Source: CAVQGF01 sp045807945 (GTDB lineage Bacteria; Acidobacteriota; Terriglobia; Terriglobales; Acidobacteriaceae). Taken from it: a stretch of 58,676 nucleotides of DNA. The stretch's first letter is position 1. Each line of letters begins with the position of its first letter. The notes under the pieces are model-generated. The model was not told the origin of the DNA and ran no database searches. It saw nothing but the letters and a program-made list of their open reading frames with translations. The position numbers were made by a program, and so were the translations under genes. The stretch is taken from contig JBJMGI010000044.1 of assembly GCA_045807945.1 (NCBI GenBank), positions 1-58,676 of the forward strand, in the 5' to 3' direction. Shown here piece by piece: positions 1 through 7,053 of the stretch.

Positions 1-202
1 ACTGTGGGCCGCCGTTCAGCGCGTAGAACGTCTGCCCTTCCAGTTGGAAGGTGGCCGACATGACCGAGCCCTTCGGCCCCGGACCAGCGTCGCCGTAGCG
101 GCTGACGCTAATCACTTTTGAATTTTTGAAGATGGAAACGTAAAAATGCATGGCCTCTTCGGCCTGTCCGTTGAACCAGAGAAAGGGAGTGATTTTCTGC
201 AT
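1..202 (-). CDS. VOC-family (PhnB / 3-demethylubiquinone methyltransferase-like) protein, partial
   Basis: The reading frame starts with ATG at 202 on the minus strand and runs off the left edge of the window, so only the first 67 residues are visible. They begin MQKITPFLWFNGQAEEAMHF and continue through FKNSKVISVSRYGDAGPGPKG and a TFQLEGQTFYALNGGP segment. This is the first beta-alpha-beta-beta-beta half of the vicinal oxygen chelate fold as found in the PhnB / 3-dmu-9_3-mt family (WFNGQAEEAxxFY and LEGQxFxALNGGP are typical). Members of this group are mostly of unknown substrate; they are not generally shown to be methyltransferases. The gene is divergent from the DUF6599-like gene at 300, with about 97 bases between them. 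The identification at family level is firm; the exact function is not. Confidence 0.85.
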   Translation of the reverse strand, partial: MQKITPFLWFNGQAEEAMHFYVSIFKNSKVISVSRYGDAGPGPKGSVMSATFQLEGQTFYALNGGPQ

Positions 203-299
203 GGGGGGATTTTAATCCTCGACGCCGTCAGAGTGGCCGCGGCCGGAATCTTTTGGCGCTCCCAGGCTGTCTAATGTGGTGAGGCATAAAATAGGACCG

Positions 300-1313
300 A
301 TGCACCTTTTCCGCTCACTCATAATGGTCGCGCTACTCGGCTCGGCCGCTTTCGCTGCCCAGCCGCTGCTGCCGCCCTCCTTTGCCGGTTGGCAAAAGGC
401 CCCAGGCGCGAAGACCATCAGCGATCCGGCGGGAATCGACGCCGCCAATCCGAACGTGCTCAAAGAGTACGGGTTCAATGGCGGCGAACTCGCGCAATAC
501 TCGCGCGATGGGCGCAAGCTCACCATCCGCGCCGCCCGCTTCAACGACGCAAGCGGCGCATTCGGCGCGTTCACCTTCTATCGCAATCCAGAGATGGAAC
601 TGGAGAAAGCCGGCGACGGTGCCGCATCCGCCGGAACTCGCGTCCTCTTCTTTCGCGGCAACACCCTGGTAGACGCCAACTTCGAGCAGACCAGCGCGAT
701 GTCGCTTTCAGAAATGCGATCCCTCGCCCAGGCGCTACCACCCGCACCGAAAGACGCAGCCACTCTCCCCAACCTGCCGACCTACTTACCGCAGCAGAAT
801 CTGGTGAAGGGTTCGGCGCGCTACATTCTCGGTCCTGCAGCGATGGGCACCACCGACTCGCCGGGCCTGGCGAATTTCTCCAAAGGAGCGGAAGTTGAAG
901 TCGCGAACTATACGACGTCGCTCGGCAGGGCTTCCCTCTTCGTCATCTCGTATCCCACGAACCAAATCGCCACAGAGGAGTTGAACTCCGCCAAAGCTGC
1001 TGCGCCCGATGCGACGATTCGACGCACCGGCCCCATGCTCGTCGTCGCTCGGGGACCAATTTCTCAAGGCGAAGCGCGCGCGCTCACCGAGTCGGTGAAC
1101 TACGACGCGACCGTCACCTGGAACGAGCGCACCAAGTTTGATAAGTTCGACAACATCGGCGTCCTCGTGATCTCGGTTGCGATGCTCGTCGTTGTGCTCG
1201 TCGCGGTCGCACTGTTCGGAGGATTCATGGTCGGCGGCCTGCGCGTGTGGATGCGGCGCGGCAAACCCGAGGAAGAAGCCACCGATTTCATCAAGCTCGA
1301 TCTCAAATCCTGA
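300..1313 (+). CDS. Secreted/membrane protein, DUF6599-like
   Basis: The 337-residue product starts at ATG 300, which places a signal peptide (MHLFRSLIMVALLGSAAFAA) at the N-terminus. An in-frame GTG at 276 would add eight polar residues and is less likely. The body contains FAGWQKA, VLKEYGFNGGELAQYSRDGRKL and FNDASGAFGAFTFYRNPEM, a pattern I associate with the DUF6599 family common in Acidobacteriota. A hydrophobic segment (IGVLVISVAMLVVVLVAVALF, roughly residues 285-308) followed by the basic stretch RVWMRRGK indicates a C-terminal membrane anchor with most of the protein outside the cytoplasm. There is no enzyme motif and the function is unknown. The gene stands alone between the divergent VOC gene and a long intergenic region. 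Confidence 0.85.
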   Translation: MHLFRSLIMVALLGSAAFAAQPLLPPSFAGWQKAPGAKTISDPAGIDAANPNVLKEYGFNGGELAQYSRDGRKLTIRAARFNDASGAFGAFTFYRNPEMELEKAGDGAASAGTRVLFFRGNTLVDANFEQTSAMSLSEMRSLAQALPPAPKDAATLPNLPTYLPQQNLVKGSARYILGPAAMGTTDSPGLANFSKGAEVEVANYTTSLGRASLFVISYPTNQIATEELNSAKAAAPDATIRRTGPMLVVARGPISQGEARALTESVNYDATVTWNERTKFDKFDNIGVLVISVAMLVVVLVAVALFGGFMVGGLRVWMRRGKPEEEATDFIKLDLKS

Positions 1314-1478
1314 GAGGCTGAAATTCACGCCAATCAGCAGCCTCACTGTCTAAGCTCAAGAAAACAAGTCTGTTGCTGGATTTTTGCAGAGAACATGTGA
1401 CTTTTGTGTCAAGTTGGCGAGTTCTGTGCAAAATTCCTAAGTCATTGATTCTACTAGCATTTATTATTGAAAAAAATC

Positions 1479-1508
1479 TTGACACCCCAACCCTGCCGCT
1501 TCTAACAT
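1479..1508 (+). promoter_or_regulatory. Candidate sigma70 promoter
   Basis: A perfect -35 hexamer TTGACA (1479-1484) is followed after 18 bases by TAACAT (1503-1508). About 30 bases of A+T-rich sequence directly upstream could act as an UP element. It faces the hairpin at 1569-1590 and has no open reading frame of note behind it. Confidence 0.4.
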
Positions 1509-1514
1509 TTGCTC

Positions 1515-1597
1515 AGAAAGTTTCTACGGTTTTGCCTCCGTTGGAACTATTCTCCCTTGAAAGAAGAGGCCACCTTTTGCCGGGTGGCCTTTTCGTT
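1515..1597 (+). ncRNA. Candidate small RNA (promoter to terminator unit)
   Basis: The interval between the candidate promoter and the hairpin terminator would give a transcript of about 80 nucleotides. It contains no start codon with a good ribosome binding site and a following frame of useful length. I recognise no Rfam family. The call rests only on the promoter-terminator spacing. Confidence 0.3.
1569..1597 (+). terminator. Intrinsic terminator
   Basis: Inverted repeat GGCCACC (1569-1575) / GGTGGCC (1584-1590) with an eight-base loop, followed directly by TTTTCGTTT. This is a standard Rho-independent shape on the plus strand. Confidence 0.6.
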
Positions 1598-1630
1598 TGT
1601 GATCTTCGCCGTTCCCATTGCAAACGCATT

Positions 1631-1662
1631 CACCACCACGGAGACACGGAGGCACGGAGCAA
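1631..1662. repeat. Dispersed CACGGAG-type repeat
   Basis: The segment reads as spaced repeats of CACGGAG/CACGGAGG (ACCACGGAGACACGGAGGCA at its core). In one frame it gives the peptide TTETRRHG, a signature of the well-known dispersed repeat that generates spurious small proteins in many bacterial genomes. It is not coding here. Confidence 0.55.
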
Positions 1663-1680
1663 TCAATTCATTGAACGAAG

Positions 1681-1740
1681 GTCATCCCGAAGCAAGCGCG
1701 AGTCCGCCGCGTGCGGACGCGCGCGCGTCGAGGGATCTGC
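1681..1740. repeat. REP-like palindromic repeat
   Basis: The element begins GTCATCCCGAAG and ends CGAGGGATCTGC. These ends resemble the widespread intergenic element GTCATCCTGAG...GAAGGATCT. Between them, GTCCGCCGCGTGCGGAC is a hairpin (GTCCGC / GCGGAC). Only one copy lies in the window, so dispersal has to be checked genome-wide. Confidence 0.5.
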
Positions 1741-1746
1741 ATTTGC

Positions 1747-1775
1747 TTTACGTCAAAATCATTCGCCGTTAGAAT
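1747..1775 (+). promoter_or_regulatory. Promoter for tRNA-Thr
   Basis: TTTACG (1747-1752), 17 bases, TAGAAT (1770-1775). The predicted start near 1782 lies about 23 bases before the mature tRNA 5' end. The -35 overlaps the end of the REP-like element region. Confidence 0.45.
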
Positions 1776-1804
1776 CGAAAGAGTAGTTCCCGCGCGCAGT
1801 TCAG

Positions 1805-1880
1805 GCCGACGTAGCTCAGATGGTAGAGCAGTCGATTCGTAATCGACAGGTCATCGGTTCAATTCCGATCGTCGGCTCCA
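1805..1880 (+). tRNA. tRNA-Thr (CGU)
   Basis: Complete cloverleaf of 76 bases with encoded CCA. The acceptor stem is GCCGACG / CGTCGGC, the anticodon stem GTCGA / TCGAC encloses the loop TTCGTAA, which places CGT as anticodon. The T arm has the usual GGTTCAATTCC. This isoacceptor reads ACG codons, which are common in this G+C-rich window. Confidence 0.95.
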
Positions 1881-1887
1881 TTTATTC

Positions 1888-2002
1888 AAGGGCTTCGCGG
1901 TGGATCCGCTTCGCCCTCACAAGATTTTCGCGCGTGGGAAGCGCTCAAATCTTATTCACCCGCTCCTTATTAAGGGCTCCGCGGTGAATCTGCTTCTCCC
2001 TC
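1888..2002. repeat. Imperfect direct repeat downstream of tRNA-Thr
   Basis: AAGGGCTTCGCGGTGGATCC... (1888-1918) recurs as AAGGGCTCCGCGGTGAATCT... (1972-2002) with about 27 of 31 matching positions. The sequence after each copy (CGCG..., GCGCTCA, CCGCTC) is also loosely similar, so the unit may be about 85 bases. The remaining bases up to 2100 hold no other feature I can support. Confidence 0.5.
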
Positions 2003-2101
2003 GCGTCTGATTCGCGCAAGCAGGCGCTCATCATCCGCTCACCCATGCTTTCGTCCCGCAGTTACCACCCATGTTTTCAACAGAGTGGCCGCAGATTTCC
2101 C

Positions 2102-2131
2102 TTGCGTTTCCAACCAGAGCTTCTACATAAT
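2102..2131 (+). promoter_or_regulatory. Candidate promoter of the MerR-TPR gene
   Basis: TTGCGT (2102-2107), 18 bases, CATAAT (2126-2131), giving a leader of roughly 40 bases before the CTG start proposed at 2180. The match is moderate. Confidence 0.35.
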
Positions 2132-2179
2132 ATGAAGTCGAAGCGGTTCACCTACTTCGTACTTGGTTAACGAGGCAAT

Positions 2180-3067
2180 CTGGACCGATATAACCGATCT
2201 GACGTCTTGCGCATCATGCGCATCACGGCGCAACAGCTGAATGGCTGGGAAAAAGCCGGCCTCATCCGCGCCTCCAATACCTATTCCTTCGTCGAACTCC
2301 TGCAACTGAAAAAAGTCCGCGACCTGCGCGCGAAAAAAGTGCGTCCGGCGGTGATTCGCGAATCGCTGCAAGCCATGCTGAAGCAAGTGAGCGGGATGGA
2401 GAACCCGCTGCTCGAAGCGAGCGCCTTCTCGATGAGCACGCGGCGCATAGTCTTCCGCCATAAAGGGACAGCGGTCGAGCCCATCGCCGGACAATATGTG
2501 ATGGACTTCGCGCCGGAACAGCGCGTCGTTTCCACCAGCTCCCCGGCGACGGTCCGCGAGCTGCCTACCGCGGAAACAGTCGGAGAGCTTTTCGCGCGGG
2601 GCGTCAGCCTGGAAGACGATCCTGCATCGCACGCCGAGGCCATCGAGTGCTACCGGCGCGTCCTGCAGATGGAGCCGGCGCATGCCGCCGCGCACATCAA
2701 TCTGGGTACGCTGTTCTACAACCGCCAAGACCACAATCTTGCGGAAAAGCACTACCGCGCCGCCGTCGCCGCCGATCCGCGCTACGCGCTGGCCTACTTC
2801 GATCTCGGTAACGTGCTCGACGAAACCGGACGCATGCAGGAGGCGATCAACTCCTATAAGACCGCCATCCAGCTCGCGCCCACTTACGCCGACGCGCACT
2901 ACAACCTCGCCCTCGCCTACGAAAAATTGCGCCAGCCGCGCTCTGCCCTCAGGCATTGGAAGGCTTACGTCCGCCTCGACACCGTCGGCCCCTGGGCGGT
3001 GCACGCCAAGGCGCAGATCGCGCGCATCCTCGAGACAGAGAAGCTACAAGTGGTTTACCGGCGATAA
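2180..3067 (+). CDS. MerR-type HTH domain fused to TPR repeats
   Basis: The N-terminal part (LDRYNRSDVLRIMRITAQQLNGWEKAGLI...YSFVELLQLKKVRDL, written here in pieces) is a winged-helix DNA-binding domain of MerR type. Residues 150-285 hold at least three tetratricopeptide repeats (for example AAAHINLGTLFYNRQDHNLA, ALAYFDLGNVLDETGRMQEA, ADAHYNLALAYEKLRQPRSA). It is probably a transcription regulator that uses its TPRs for protein contact. Conventional starts are TTG 2207 and ATG 2216, but both cut off the first helix of the HTH. The in-frame CTG at 2180, four bases after GAGG and shortly after an in-frame stop (2168), restores the sequence DRYNRSDVLRI expected for this family, so I chose it. 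The esterase remnant follows nine bases after the stop codon. Confidence 0.8.
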   Translation: MDRYNRSDVLRIMRITAQQLNGWEKAGLIRASNTYSFVELLQLKKVRDLRAKKVRPAVIRESLQAMLKQVSGMENPLLEASAFSMSTRRIVFRHKGTAVEPIAGQYVMDFAPEQRVVSTSSPATVRELPTAETVGELFARGVSLEDDPASHAEAIECYRRVLQMEPAHAAAHINLGTLFYNRQDHNLAEKHYRAAVAADPRYALAYFDLGNVLDETGRMQEAINSYKTAIQLAPTYADAHYNLALAYEKLRQPRSALRHWKAYVRLDTVGPWAVHAKAQIARILETEKLQVVYRR

Positions 3068-3076
3068 CTCTTACTT

Positions 3077-3969
3077 TTGAAGAAAACCATCTTCTTGATC
3101 GCTGTCGCACTACTCTGCCTCGGGGTAATCCTGTGGCAGCATCGAGCAGAAGAAAAGATTGAAGTCGCCGAGGCGCAGGAAGTCACCTTCCACAGCAAAT
3201 CGCTTAATCGGGACATGAGTTACTGGGTGGTGCTGCCGGAAGGCTACCAGGAGCACCCATCCCAGCAATATCCCACCCTCTACATGCTCCATGGTCATGG
3301 CGGAGCGCCGACCGAATCGATCCAATACAGCCATCTCACCGACTACGTTCGGCCGTATCACTGGATGCTTATCATGCCCGACGGAAAAGATTCCTACTAC
3401 ACGAACTCGGCGGAGAAAGCAGGCGACCGGTTTGAGGATTACATCGTTCGGGACGTTGTCGCTGACGTGGAAGCTCGATTTCGTGCCATGCCGAACCGCA
3501 ACGGCAGGTTTCGGCGGGCATCTCGATGGGTGGCTTCGGAGCGGAGAAGATCGGGCTGCGGCATCCCGAGATCTATCGATTGATCGGCGCGCTCAGTAGC
3601 CCGGCGGATGCGACCCACCGCAAGTTCAGTTATCGGCGACCAATCAATTCCTACGTGTTCTGGAAGGACTTCGGGCCCATGGACAGCCAGACTCGTCGGG
3701 AGAACGATCCCTTCACGTTGGCCCGCCAGAAAAAATCATCTCTGCCATTCTTTTATTTGAGTTGCGGGGCGCAGGATAATCTTGCCGCAGTGGATCGCCG
3801 GCTCGCCAGCGTGTTCGAAGAGAACGGTGTGCCGCATGTTTACCGGGAGTTTCCTGGCGCCCACGAATGGGGATACTGGGACCGTGCACTCGCCGATATG
3901 ATTCTTGAATTTACCCGGCAATTAGCACCTGGCAACTACCCCCTGTTAAACTTTTCAGTTCGGCCATAG
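3077..3969 (+). pseudogene. Secreted esterase (esterase D / alpha-beta hydrolase), frameshifted
   Basis: Two overlapping frames make one protein. Frame one (TTG 3077 to about 3508) encodes a signal anchor (KKTIFLIAVALLCLGVILW) and the first half of the fold (YWVVLPEGYQE, YPTLYMLHGHGG, MLIMPDGKDSYYTN). The second half continues one frame lower from about 3508: VSAGISMGGFGAEKIGLRHP, ending with FPGAHEWGYWDR. GISMGG is the nucleophile elbow (GxSxG), LSCGAQDN and GAHEW supply the Asp/His region. The break is at AGG/TTT (3506-3511), where one base is missing relative to an intact frame. No classical slippery heptamer is visible. It is either a recent pseudogene or a sequencing error; apart from this single lesion the gene looks healthy. 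In frame with the intact reading it would hydrolyse an ester outside the cytoplasmic membrane. Confidence 0.8.
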
Positions 3970-3978
3970 AAGGAAGCC

Positions 3979-5163
3979 ATGTCTGAAGTCCTGACTGAAA
4001 AGCACATCTCCCCTCCGCCGCTTACGGCGCTCACCGACGATGAGATCCTGTTCCGCGACAATATTCGGCAGTTCGCTGAAGAAGCCATCCGTCCGCACGT
4101 GCGCGAAATGGACGAAAAAGCCGTCTTCGATCGCGCCATTATCGACCGGTTCTTCCAGCTCGGCATCATGGGCATTGAGATACCGGAAGAGTACGGTGGG
4201 GGCGGCGGAACCTTCTTCGAGGCGTGTCTCGCGGTCGAGGAGATTAGCAAGGTAGACGCATCCGCGGGCGTCATCGTCGATGTACAGAACACGCTCAGCG
4301 CGAACGCCTTCCTGAAGTGGGGTAAGAACAATAAGGAGCTGCAGAAGAAATATCTTTCGCGCATGGCCAAGGACACGGTTGGCGCCTACGCGCTCTCGGA
4401 AGCGGGTTCGGGCTCCGACGCCTTCGCGCTGCAGACGCGCGCCGAGCTCAAGGGCGACCACTACGTCCTGAACGGACGCAAACTCTGGATCACCAACGGC
4501 AAGGAAGCCGGCATTTTCATTCTCTTCGCGACGGTTGACCCGAGCGCCGGATACAAAGGCATCACCGCGTTCGTTATCGAGAAAGAATTCCCCGGCTTCA
4601 CGGTTGGCAAGAAAGAAGACAAGCTCGGCATCCGCGCTTCTTCCACCTGCGAGCTGATTCTGGAAGACTGTAAGGTGCCCAAAGGCAACGTGCTCGGCGA
4701 AGTCGGCAAAGGTTACAAGATCGCCATCGAGACGCTGAACGAAGGACGCATCGGTATCGGCGCGCAGATGCTCGGAGTTGCGCAAGGAGCATTCGCATAC
4801 GCGCAAAAGTACGCGCAGGAGCGCAAGCAATTCGGCAAAGTCATTGCCGATTTCCAGGGTATTCAATTTCAGATCGGGCAGATGGCCACCGACATCGAAG
4901 CCGCGCGCCTGCTGGTCTACAACGCCGCGCGCATGAAAGATGCCGGCATGAACTTCGTGAAGGAAGCCGCGATGGCGAAGCTGTTCGCATCCCAGGTTGC
5001 CGAGCGCGTGACCTCGCTGTGCATCGAGATCTACGGCGGCTACGGGTTCACCAAAGATTATCCCGTTGAAAAGTATTGGCGCGATGCGAAGATAGGCAAG
5101 ATCTACGAAGGCACCAGCAACATGCAGTTGCAGACGATCGCCAAACTCGTGATGGGCAAGTGA
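3979..5163 (+). CDS. Acyl-CoA dehydrogenase
   Basis: A full-length 394-residue flavoprotein that oxidises acyl-CoA to trans-2-enoyl-CoA and passes electrons to ETF in beta-oxidation or amino-acid breakdown. The N-terminal helical domain (residues 20-135) includes GIEIPEEYGG; the middle domain has the FAD/substrate signatures AYALSEAGSGSDAF and WITNGKEAGIFILF; the C-terminal helical domain has QERKQFGKVIADFQGIQFQI and YGGYGFTKDYPVEKYWRD. Catalytic base Glu377 lies in KIYEGTSNMQ, the position used by short- and medium-chain enzymes. A good ribosome site (AGAAGGAAG) precedes ATG 3979. The stop codon overlaps the start of the PilZ gene (GTGA), which suggests translational coupling. Chain-length preference cannot be read from the sequence. 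Confidence 0.95.
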   Translation: MSEVLTEKHISPPPLTALTDDEILFRDNIRQFAEEAIRPHVREMDEKAVFDRAIIDRFFQLGIMGIEIPEEYGGGGGTFFEACLAVEEISKVDASAGVIVDVQNTLSANAFLKWGKNNKELQKKYLSRMAKDTVGAYALSEAGSGSDAFALQTRAELKGDHYVLNGRKLWITNGKEAGIFILFATVDPSAGYKGITAFVIEKEFPGFTVGKKEDKLGIRASSTCELILEDCKVPKGNVLGEVGKGYKIAIETLNEGRIGIGAQMLGVAQGAFAYAQKYAQERKQFGKVIADFQGIQFQIGQMATDIEAARLLVYNAARMKDAGMNFVKEAAMAKLFASQVAERVTSLCIEIYGGYGFTKDYPVEKYWRDAKIGKIYEGTSNMQLQTIAKLVMGK

Positions 5164-5450
5164 GCCTCAACCGCCGCCAATTCGAACGGCTCAGGCTTTC
5201 CGAAGACGCCATTGCGCTCGACCAGACTGGCAAGAAGCTGGGCAAAGTTTCATCGGCGGGTGGCGGCGGATTTCTGATCTATCCCGCATCGCCCGACGCG
5301 ACCGGGCTGCTCGCTCCCGGCAAACGACTCACCATCACCGTGCATGAGCCCAAGCAAAATGTGAACAGCACCGTGGACGTCGAGGTCCGCTATCGCGAGG
5401 GAGCGGCGGTCGGAGTGGAATTCGTCGGCGGCGAGGCCGTGAAGAAGTAG
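5160..5450 (+). CDS. PilZ-domain protein (c-di-GMP receptor type)
   Basis: This 96-residue protein starts at GTG 5160, which shares bases with the TGA of the acyl-CoA dehydrogenase gene. The start is supported by the sequence: RRQFERLRL directly after it matches the RxxxR switch of PilZ domains, and KVSSAGGGGFLI corresponds to the [DN]xSxxG strand motif. Here the first Asp/Asn is Val (KVSSAGG), so cyclic di-GMP binding is plausible but not certain. The rest (LLAPGKRLTITV, VDVEVRYREGAAVGVEFVG) is the usual PilZ beta barrel ending in the VGVEF strand. It has no partner domain. Single-domain PilZ proteins commonly act as adaptors in pilus, motility or polysaccharide control. Confidence 0.85.
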   Translation: MSLNRRQFERLRLSEDAIALDQTGKKLGKVSSAGGGGFLIYPASPDATGLLAPGKRLTITVHEPKQNVNSTVDVEVRYREGAAVGVEFVGGEAVKK

Positions 5451-5554
5451 GAAGCACCTGGAAGTGGCACATTTCCCGCCACTCAAGCCATTCTCCTGTT
5501 GTCGGCAATCGCACACTGGAATAGACTTTCCCAAATAGAAAATTGAGGTGAGAT

Positions 5555-7045
5555 GTGCAGGACCCGCTGCGTGAACTGCTGGATCTAGCCGCAGTCCACA
5601 GTTTCTACATGCGCCTTCTCGAGCGGAACATGGGGCACTCCGTCCCCGTCCCTCGCGAGGCCTCGCAGCCGGACAATGCCGCCGACAAGGTCGGGCAATC
5701 CATCCTCACCATGTACCGCTGGCTCAAGCTGCTCGACATGGCGATCACCTCGCACATGATGCGCGATGAGCTACAGCAGAACGATCCCGGACACGAAACT
5801 ATCGAAGCGCTGCTCCGTTACTACATCGTGAAAGCTTCGCCGATCGACGTTGACCGCGACAAAACCGACTATCTTGCGACGTGGGCGCTGCGCAATCCTT
5901 CACCGTGGTCGAAGCGTTTGGGGAAAACTCCCTACGCCGGCGACACATACTCTTACGTCCACAGCAAAGAGCAGGCGGAGAGTTTCGAAGTCGATCTGAA
6001 GCAGATCGTGGGCGCCGAGCCTGCCGCTCTTCCTGCGGAGAGTGAAGCTCTGCTGCGCGACTTCCAGTACCTGCAGCAGGAAGTGGATGACTTTCGCACC
6101 TTCGACCAACTGATCGACTCGGGCATCATGGGCCGGGTCAAGGACCTGAAGCACAAGTTCGGACCGAGCTTTTATCACCCGACAGTGCTCTCGATGGTTT
6201 GCGTTTACAACAACGTTTTTGGAAAGCGCTTCGACGATCTGTTTAAAGACGCCGCCACGCAGATCAAGGCTTTCGCGAACAAGGTGCAGGCCGAGGGCGG
6301 CAGCATCATGGCGAAGGTGGAGGGCGACGTCACCGTGAAGCACCTGGCTGAGGTGCAGGAGAGTCACATCCTTAAGCAGGAATACGGACGCGCGCAGGAG
6401 CATTTCCACAAAGTCTCAAAATTCAAGAAGGCCGTGGATAGCCGTCGCTCGGCGCGGACCGCTGGTGCGCCCGCGCCTGCCGCAGCAGCAGCGGCCCCTT
6501 CTGGCTCGCGGATCGCGGCAGCCACTGGAAGCGCCCCCAGGGTGGCTCCCCTAGCAGACCCGATCCGCAACCAGGCGATCATCATGGAAGAGACCAAGGT
6601 GCGCGGCGTCGTGGAATCGATCCGTAACTTCGTCCGCACCAACGATGGCAAGGCGGCCCCGGCGAACATCGTCCCGCTGCGCAATGGAAACCTGGTGCTG
6701 AATACCGCGGAGTTCGAAGCCTTCAAGGCGGAATTTCCGGCGACTGAAAAAAGTTTCCGCGCCGATCTTTCCAACACCATCACCTTTATCGTCGCGCTGC
6801 ACAATCGCATGCAGAGCGAGATGGACGACTACAAAGCCAAGCGCGATTCCGCCCACCTATGGCGGCAGCACGCCGAATCGCTCAATCACCTGATCAGTTT
6901 GGGGATCCGCGCGCAAGATGAGTGCGTGGCGGTCATCGCAGTCGCGCAGCAGCGCGGGTTGGGGGACAAGGTGAAGGGACTGCAACTGGCGCAGGAAAAG
7001 TTGCGCAACCAGATGCAGCAGGTCAGCACCGTGCTGCAGAGCTAA
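5555..7045 (+). CDS. Conserved protein of unknown function, two helical regions joined by an Ala/Pro linker
   Basis: The 496-residue protein starts at GTG 5555, a few bases after the ribosome site GAGGTGAG. Residues 1-295 are mostly helical and polar (LLDLAAVHSFYMRLLERNMG, MYRWLKLLDMAITSHMMRDE, LLRDFQYLQQEVDDFRTFDQ, VKHLAEVQESHILKQEYGR). Residues about 305-345 form a low-complexity Ala/Pro/Ser linker. Residues 350-496 are again helical and end in a likely coiled coil (LQLAQEKLRNQMQQVSTVLQ). No signal peptide and no membrane segment is visible, so it is probably cytoplasmic. I recognise no domain or catalytic motif. It follows the PilZ gene by about 100 bases on the same strand, but a shared transcript is not shown. 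Confidence 0.8.
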   Translation: MQDPLRELLDLAAVHSFYMRLLERNMGHSVPVPREASQPDNAADKVGQSILTMYRWLKLLDMAITSHMMRDELQQNDPGHETIEALLRYYIVKASPIDVDRDKTDYLATWALRNPSPWSKRLGKTPYAGDTYSYVHSKEQAESFEVDLKQIVGAEPAALPAESEALLRDFQYLQQEVDDFRTFDQLIDSGIMGRVKDLKHKFGPSFYHPTVLSMVCVYNNVFGKRFDDLFKDAATQIKAFANKVQAEGGSIMAKVEGDVTVKHLAEVQESHILKQEYGRAQEHFHKVSKFKKAVDSRRSARTAGAPAPAAAAAAPSGSRIAAATGSAPRVAPLADPIRNQAIIMEETKVRGVVESIRNFVRTNDGKAAPANIVPLRNGNLVLNTAEFEAFKAEFPATEKSFRADLSNTITFIVALHNRMQSEMDDYKAKRDSAHLWRQHAESLNHLISLGIRAQDECVAVIAVAQQRGLGDKVKGLQLAQEKLRNQMQQVSTVLQS

Positions 7046-7053
7046 AGGGTAAC

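Larger units (their letters stand above)
1314..1804. other. Intergenic region with promoter, terminator and dispersed repeats
   Basis: These 491 bases contain no convincing protein gene; the short open frames over them have no homology I recognise and run through repeat sequence. From left to right there is an A+T-rich stretch (1430-1480), a strong -35 hexamer, a short hairpin terminator, two different dispersed-repeat-like segments and a promoter leading into tRNA-Thr. Each is listed separately. Confidence 0.6.

Noticed and set aside
1373..1786. Open frame of 137 codons upstream of tRNA-Thr
   Set aside because: It passes through the terminator and both repeat elements and encodes the spurious CACGGAG-repeat peptide in one frame.
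2123..3004. Long minus-strand open frame opposite the MerR-TPR gene
   Set aside because: It lies antisense to a protein with clear HTH and TPR motifs, and its product has a random composition rich in Arg, Gly and Val. It is a shadow of a G+C-rich gene.
3955..4866. Minus-strand open frame opposite the acyl-CoA dehydrogenase
   Set aside because: The plus strand encodes an unmistakable acyl-CoA dehydrogenase; the antisense frame has no motif and no ribosome site.
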